A stretch of DNA of 7,327 nt, taken from the NCBI GenBank assembly GCA_900553675.1, contig USEH01000110.1, positions 1 through 7,327 on the forward strand. The letters are read 5' to 3'. The notes below the pieces were generated by a model. It searched no databases. It was given only the letters and a program-made list of their open reading frames with translations, and was not told the origin of the DNA. Source of the stretch: an uncultured Ruminococcus sp. GTDB lineage: Bacteria; Bacillota; Clostridia; Oscillospirales; Ruminococcaceae. Every line of letters starts with the position of its first letter. Position 1 is the first letter of the stretch. Made by a program: the position numbers and the translations under genes. Below are positions 4,828 to 7,327 of this stretch, piece by piece.

Positions 4828-6396
4828 TTAAATCATGCTTGCTTCCCAGCAGTCGGGAGCTTTAAGACCCAGAAGCGTTGCAACTGTCGGCGCAACGTTT
4901 GCAAGACCGTATTCGCCATCCTTAATAACGTAATCCTTATCGTTATCATAGATAATGAACGGAACCTTGTTCAGGGAATGAGCGGTTCTTACCTGAATCT
5001 CGCCCTTCTTGTTCTTTTCAAGCATTTCATCGGCATTGCCGTGGTCTGCGGTGATAAGAACGGTGTAGCCAAGCTCATCGGCAACCTTTAATACTCTTGC
5101 AAGACCCAGATCAACCGATTCAACGCCGATAATAGTGGCATCAAGATTTCCGGTATGACCTACCATATCGCCGTTGGGATAGTTGCAGCGGATAAAGTCG
5201 TACTTTTTAGACTCCATCGCAGCGATAACATCGTCGGTAACCTCGGCAGACTTCATCCACGGGCGTTCGTCGAAGGAAACCTTATCTGAAGGAATTTCGT
5301 TGAAGGTTTCAAGCTCTTCCGAGAACTTTTCGGACTTGTTGCCATTCCAGAAGTAGGTTACGTGACCGTATTTCTGAGTTTCAGATACCGCATACTGGCG
5401 CAAGCCGTTTGCAACAAGCAGCTCGGAAAGTGTGTTCTTGATTTCAGGAGGATTTACCAAGAACTTTTCGGGAAGCTTCAGATCGCCGTCATACTGTAAC
5501 ATTCCGGCATAGACAACCTTGGGCATAGCACCGCGGTCGAACTCGTTGAAGTCCTTATTGTCGAACGCCATCGAAAGCTCGATTGCTCTGTCGCCGCGGA
5601 AGTTATAAAGAATAACCGAGTCGCCGTCGCAAATCTTTCCGACAGGCTCGCCATTTTCAGCGATTACGAATGCAGGAAGATCCTGATCGATAACATCCAG
5701 CTCAGCGCGGTAGGTTTCTATAGCTTCGCGGGCAGAGCCAAACTGTCTTCCCTCGCCGTGAACATGTGTGTCCCAGCCGAGCTTAACCATATCCCAGTTA
5801 GCCATATATCTGTCCATGGTAACCTTCATTCTTCCGCCGCCGGAAGCGATCTTAGCGTTAAAATCAGGTCCGTTTAATGAAGCCAAGAGAGCCTCTAAAT
5901 CGTCAACATAAGTAAGTGCGGAGGTTGCAGGAACGTCTCTTCCGTCGAGAAGAATGTGGCATCTTACCTTCTTAACGCCCATTTCCTTTGCCTTTTTAAT
6001 CATCTCCTTTAAATGAGAGATGTTGGAATGAACATTTCCGTCAGAAAGAAGACCTATAAAGTGCATGGTGGAGCTGTTCGACTTGCAGTTGTCAACCAGC
6101 TCATTCCATGTTGTGGAGGCAAACATCTTGCCGGATTCGATGGATTCGTTTACAAGCTTTGCGCCCTGCGAATAAATCTGACCGCAGCCAAGTGCGTTGT
6201 GTCCGACCTCGGAGTTGCCCATATCGTCATCAGAAGGAAGACCTACAGCCGTTCCGTGAGCCTTAAGGCGGGTATAGGGGCGCTCCTTGAAAAGCTTATC
6301 GAGTGTTGGCGTGTTGGCAAGGGTAACAGCGTCGCCCAGGCCGGTCTTTGAAAAGCCCACGCCATCCATAACTATTAAAACAACAGGCTTTGACAT
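4828..6396 (-). CDS. gpmI: 2,3-bisphosphoglycerate-independent phosphoglycerate mutase
   Basis: This 522-residue cytoplasmic enzyme interconverts 3- and 2-phosphoglycerate in lower glycolysis through a phosphoserine and two metal ions (usually manganese). Metal and catalytic residues are visible in order: Asp11 (VMDGVG), Ser62 in GNSEVGHNALG (phosphoserine), Asp410 and His414 (NGDMVGHTG), Asp451 and His452 (TADHGNADEM), and His473. Substrate residues include His123, Arg153-Asp154 (LDGRDVP), Arg267 and Arg270 (NFRGDRAIE) and Lys342 (TQKYGHVTYFWNG). The usual SGRYYAMDRD motif is replaced by SGGGRMKVTMDRY: both arginines (189, 196) remain but with one extra residue between them, so this is a divergent sub-lineage rather than a damaged enzyme. 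AAGGAG lies 8 nt before the ATG. The gene begins 21 nt after tpiA, in one operon with it. Confidence 0.97.
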   Translation of the reverse strand: MSKPVVLIVMDGVGFSKTGLGDAVTLANTPTLDKLFKERPYTRLKAHGTAVGLPSDDDMGNSEVGHNALGCGQIYSQGAKLVNESIESGKMFASTTWNELVDNCKSNSSTMHFIGLLSDGNVHSNISHLKEMIKKAKEMGVKKVRCHILLDGRDVPATSALTYVDDLEALLASLNGPDFNAKIASGGGRMKVTMDRYMANWDMVKLGWDTHVHGEGRQFGSAREAIETYRAELDVIDQDLPAFVIAENGEPVGKICDGDSVILYNFRGDRAIELSMAFDNKDFNEFDRGAMPKVVYAGMLQYDGDLKLPEKFLVNPPEIKNTLSELLVANGLRQYAVSETQKYGHVTYFWNGNKSEKFSEELETFNEIPSDKVSFDERPWMKSAEVTDDVIAAMESKKYDFIRCNYPNGDMVGHTGNLDATIIGVESVDLGLARVLKVADELGYTVLITADHGNADEMLEKNKKGEIQVRTAHSLNKVPFIIYDNDKDYVIKDGEYGLANVAPTVATLLGLKAPDCWEASMI

Positions 6397-6417
6397 ATCT
6401 TTATCTCCTTGTTAAAA

Positions 6418-7188
6418 TCAACCGTTGGTTGCGGCGTTGATGATCGTTGCAAAATCAGGAGCCTTAAGCGAAGCTCCACCGATAAGTCCGCCGTCAACAT
6501 CGGGCTTTGAAAGAAGCTCAGCGGCGTTTCCGGCGTTCATAGAGCCGCCGTACTGGATGGTAATGGTATCGGCAACATCCTTGCCATAAAGCTTTGCAAG
6601 AGTATTACGGATGAACGCGCAGACCTCCTGTGCCTGATCGGCGGTTGCGGTCTTGCCGGTTCCTATAGCCCAGACGGGCTCATAGGCGATTATGCACTTT
6701 TTGAGATCCTCAGCGGATACATCATAGAAATCAAGCTTGATCTGACGTGCGATAACCTCTTCTGTGATGTTGCACTCGCGCTCCCACAAAAGCTCGCCTA
6801 CGCATACAATCGGCTTTAAGCCTGCTTCTAAAGCAGCCTTTGTCCTCTTGTTAACGGTTTCGTCGGTCTCTGCAAAGTACTGTCTTCTTTCGCTGTGACC
6901 GAGTACAACGTATTCAACTCCGACTTCGGTGAGCATATCGGCGGAAATCTCACCGGTGTATGCGCCCGACTTTGCAAAGTGGCAGTTCTGAGCGCCAACC
7001 TTTATATTTGTGCCCTTGGTAAGCTCAACGGCGGTTTCAAGATTGGTAAACGGTACGCAGATTACAACCTCGCATCCGGCGTTCTTTGCCAGCGGAACCA
7101 AAGCCTCGATAAGCGCTTTAGCTTCGGGGCGGGTCTTATTCATCTTCCAGTTGCCGGCGATAACGGCTTTTCTTATGTTCTTGTTCAT
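6418..7188 (-). CDS. tpiA: Triosephosphate isomerase
   Basis: This 256-residue (beta/alpha)8-barrel enzyme interconverts dihydroxyacetone phosphate and glyceraldehyde 3-phosphate; it is cytoplasmic and normally dimeric. The catalytic residues are intact: Asn13 and Lys15 in AGNWKMN, His98 in LGHSERR, and Glu170 in AYEPVWAIGTGKT, whose 171-180 portion forms the mobile loop 6. The phosphate-binding YGGSMN is at 213-218 and GGLIGGASL at 233-241. The length is typical of bacterial TpiA. The ATG at 7186-7188 is chosen because AAGGAG lies 8 nt upstream and the protein then opens MNKNIRKAVIAGNWKMN as in homologues; a longer frame back to 7254 would read through the intergenic hairpin and add an unrelated 22-residue leader. 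It is preceded by pgk (68-nt gap) and followed by gpmI (21-nt gap), consistent with one transcript. Confidence 0.97.
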   Translation of the reverse strand: MNKNIRKAVIAGNWKMNKTRPEAKALIEALVPLAKNAGCEVVICVPFTNLETAVELTKGTNIKVGAQNCHFAKSGAYTGEISADMLTEVGVEYVVLGHSERRQYFAETDETVNKRTKAALEAGLKPIVCVGELLWERECNITEEVIARQIKLDFYDVSAEDLKKCIIAYEPVWAIGTGKTATADQAQEVCAFIRNTLAKLYGKDVADTITIQYGGSMNAGNAAELLSKPDVDGGLIGGASLKAPDFATIINAATNG

Positions 7189-7196
7189 ATAAATTA

Positions 7197-7202
7197 CTCC
7201 TT
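7197..7202 (-). promoter_or_regulatory. Ribosome binding site that sets the tpiA start
   Basis: AAGGAG on the minus strand, 8 nt before the ATG at 7188. It places the start 22 codons inside the longest open frame, which begins at 7254. Confidence 0.85.
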
Positions 7203-7212
7203 CACAAAGAAT

Positions 7213-7243
7213 GGGCAAGCGGGGCGAGCCGCCCTGCCTGCCC
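7213..7243 (-). other. GC-rich hairpin in the pgk-tpiA intergenic region
   Basis: Arms 7213-7226 and 7230-7243 form a 14-position stem around a 3-nt loop. In minus-strand RNA it contains one G-U pair and one A-C mismatch; the rest is Watson-Crick and nearly all G-C. The following bases, ATTCTTTGTG, are a poor U-tract, so an RNA-stability or processing element, or a leaky attenuator, is more likely than a full terminator. It lies 13 nt past the pgk stop and 10 nt before the tpiA ribosome binding site. Confidence 0.6.
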
Positions 7244-7256
7244 GAAAGTTTCACAA

Positions 7257-7327
7257 TTACTTGTCAGCGATAACGTCTATACCGGGAAGAACCTTGCCCT
7301 CGAGATATTCAAGGCTTGCTCCACCGC
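7257..7327 (-). CDS. pgk: Phosphoglycerate kinase, C-terminal end only
   Basis: The last 22 codons of an open frame running off the window edge read GGASLEYLEGKVLPGIDVIADK and then TAA (7257-7259). The LEYLEGKVLPGI ending after a glycine-rich turn is the conserved Pgk C-terminus, where the final helix and tail pack back on the N-domain. Pgk makes ATP from 1,3-bisphosphoglycerate. Position directly before tpiA and gpmI in the same direction supports the call. The 5' part lies outside the window. Only the tail is visible, but it is highly characteristic. Confidence 0.9.
   Translation of the reverse strand, partial: GGASLEYLEGKVLPGIDVIADK

Noticed and set aside
6013..6351. 112-codon plus-strand open frame opposite gpmI
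   Set aside because: Antisense to the conserved GpmI coding region containing the catalytic serine; the composition of its product looks like a reverse-frame artefact.
7189..7254. Upstream extension of tpiA to an ATG at 7254, adding 22 residues
   Set aside because: The extension translates the intergenic GC-rich hairpin, has no ribosome binding site (the bases upstream are the pgk stop region), and the ATG at 7188 has AAGGAG at ideal spacing and gives the standard TpiA N-terminus.

Overview
The window looks like a chromosomal segment from a Gram-positive gut or rumen bacterium of the class Clostridia, perhaps a Ruminococcus-like member of the Oscillospiraceae. This is inferred from strong AAGGAG-type ribosome binding sites, sigma-A-type promoters, a glycolytic pgk-tpiA-gpmI cluster, an MtaB tRNA-modifying enzyme, a secreted GH43 lipoprotein and moderate base composition. 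Taxonomy was not tested by any search. There is no mobile element, CRISPR array, rRNA or tRNA gene, and most of the content is core metabolism.

Region by region: (1) Positions 28-1071, minus strand, hold a two-gene unit: a small two-helix membrane protein of unknown function, then a TetR-family regulator that begins with TTG behind a near-perfect Shine-Dalgarno. A candidate promoter lies at 1119-1147. (2) Positions 1154-1503 hold a small HPr-like gene on the minus strand, followed by two hairpins that probably end its transcript. The protein keeps the regulatory-serine region of HPr but lacks the phosphorylatable histidine, an arrangement like Bacillus Crh. (3) Positions 1504-1721 form a divergent promoter region, with a strong promoter for the HPr-like gene and another for mtaB, and three roughly helically phased T-tracts between them. 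(4) mtaB (1722-3032, plus strand) converges on a GH43 lipoprotein gene (3081-4748, minus strand), and one stem-loop at 3037-3065 separates them. (5) Positions 4828-7327, minus strand, hold the lower-glycolysis operon in the order pgk (3' end only), tpiA, gpmI. A GC-rich hairpin lies between pgk and tpiA, and a 14-bp hairpin follows gpmI just before the GH43 gene.

How the genes fit together: Pgk, TpiA and GpmI catalyse triose-phosphate and 3-carbon phosphoglycerate steps, and their spacing fits one transcript. The GH43 enzyme lies downstream in the same direction with no convincing promoter of its own, so it may be reached by read-through. The His-less HPr-like protein could be a carbon-status signalling protein rather than a sugar-transport phosphocarrier, but nothing in the sequence ties it directly to the neighbouring sugar genes. 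I see no clear candidate for an entirely new system. The most informative points are the His-less HPr, the membrane protein/TetR pair, the bent divergent promoter region and the hairpins within the glycolytic unit.
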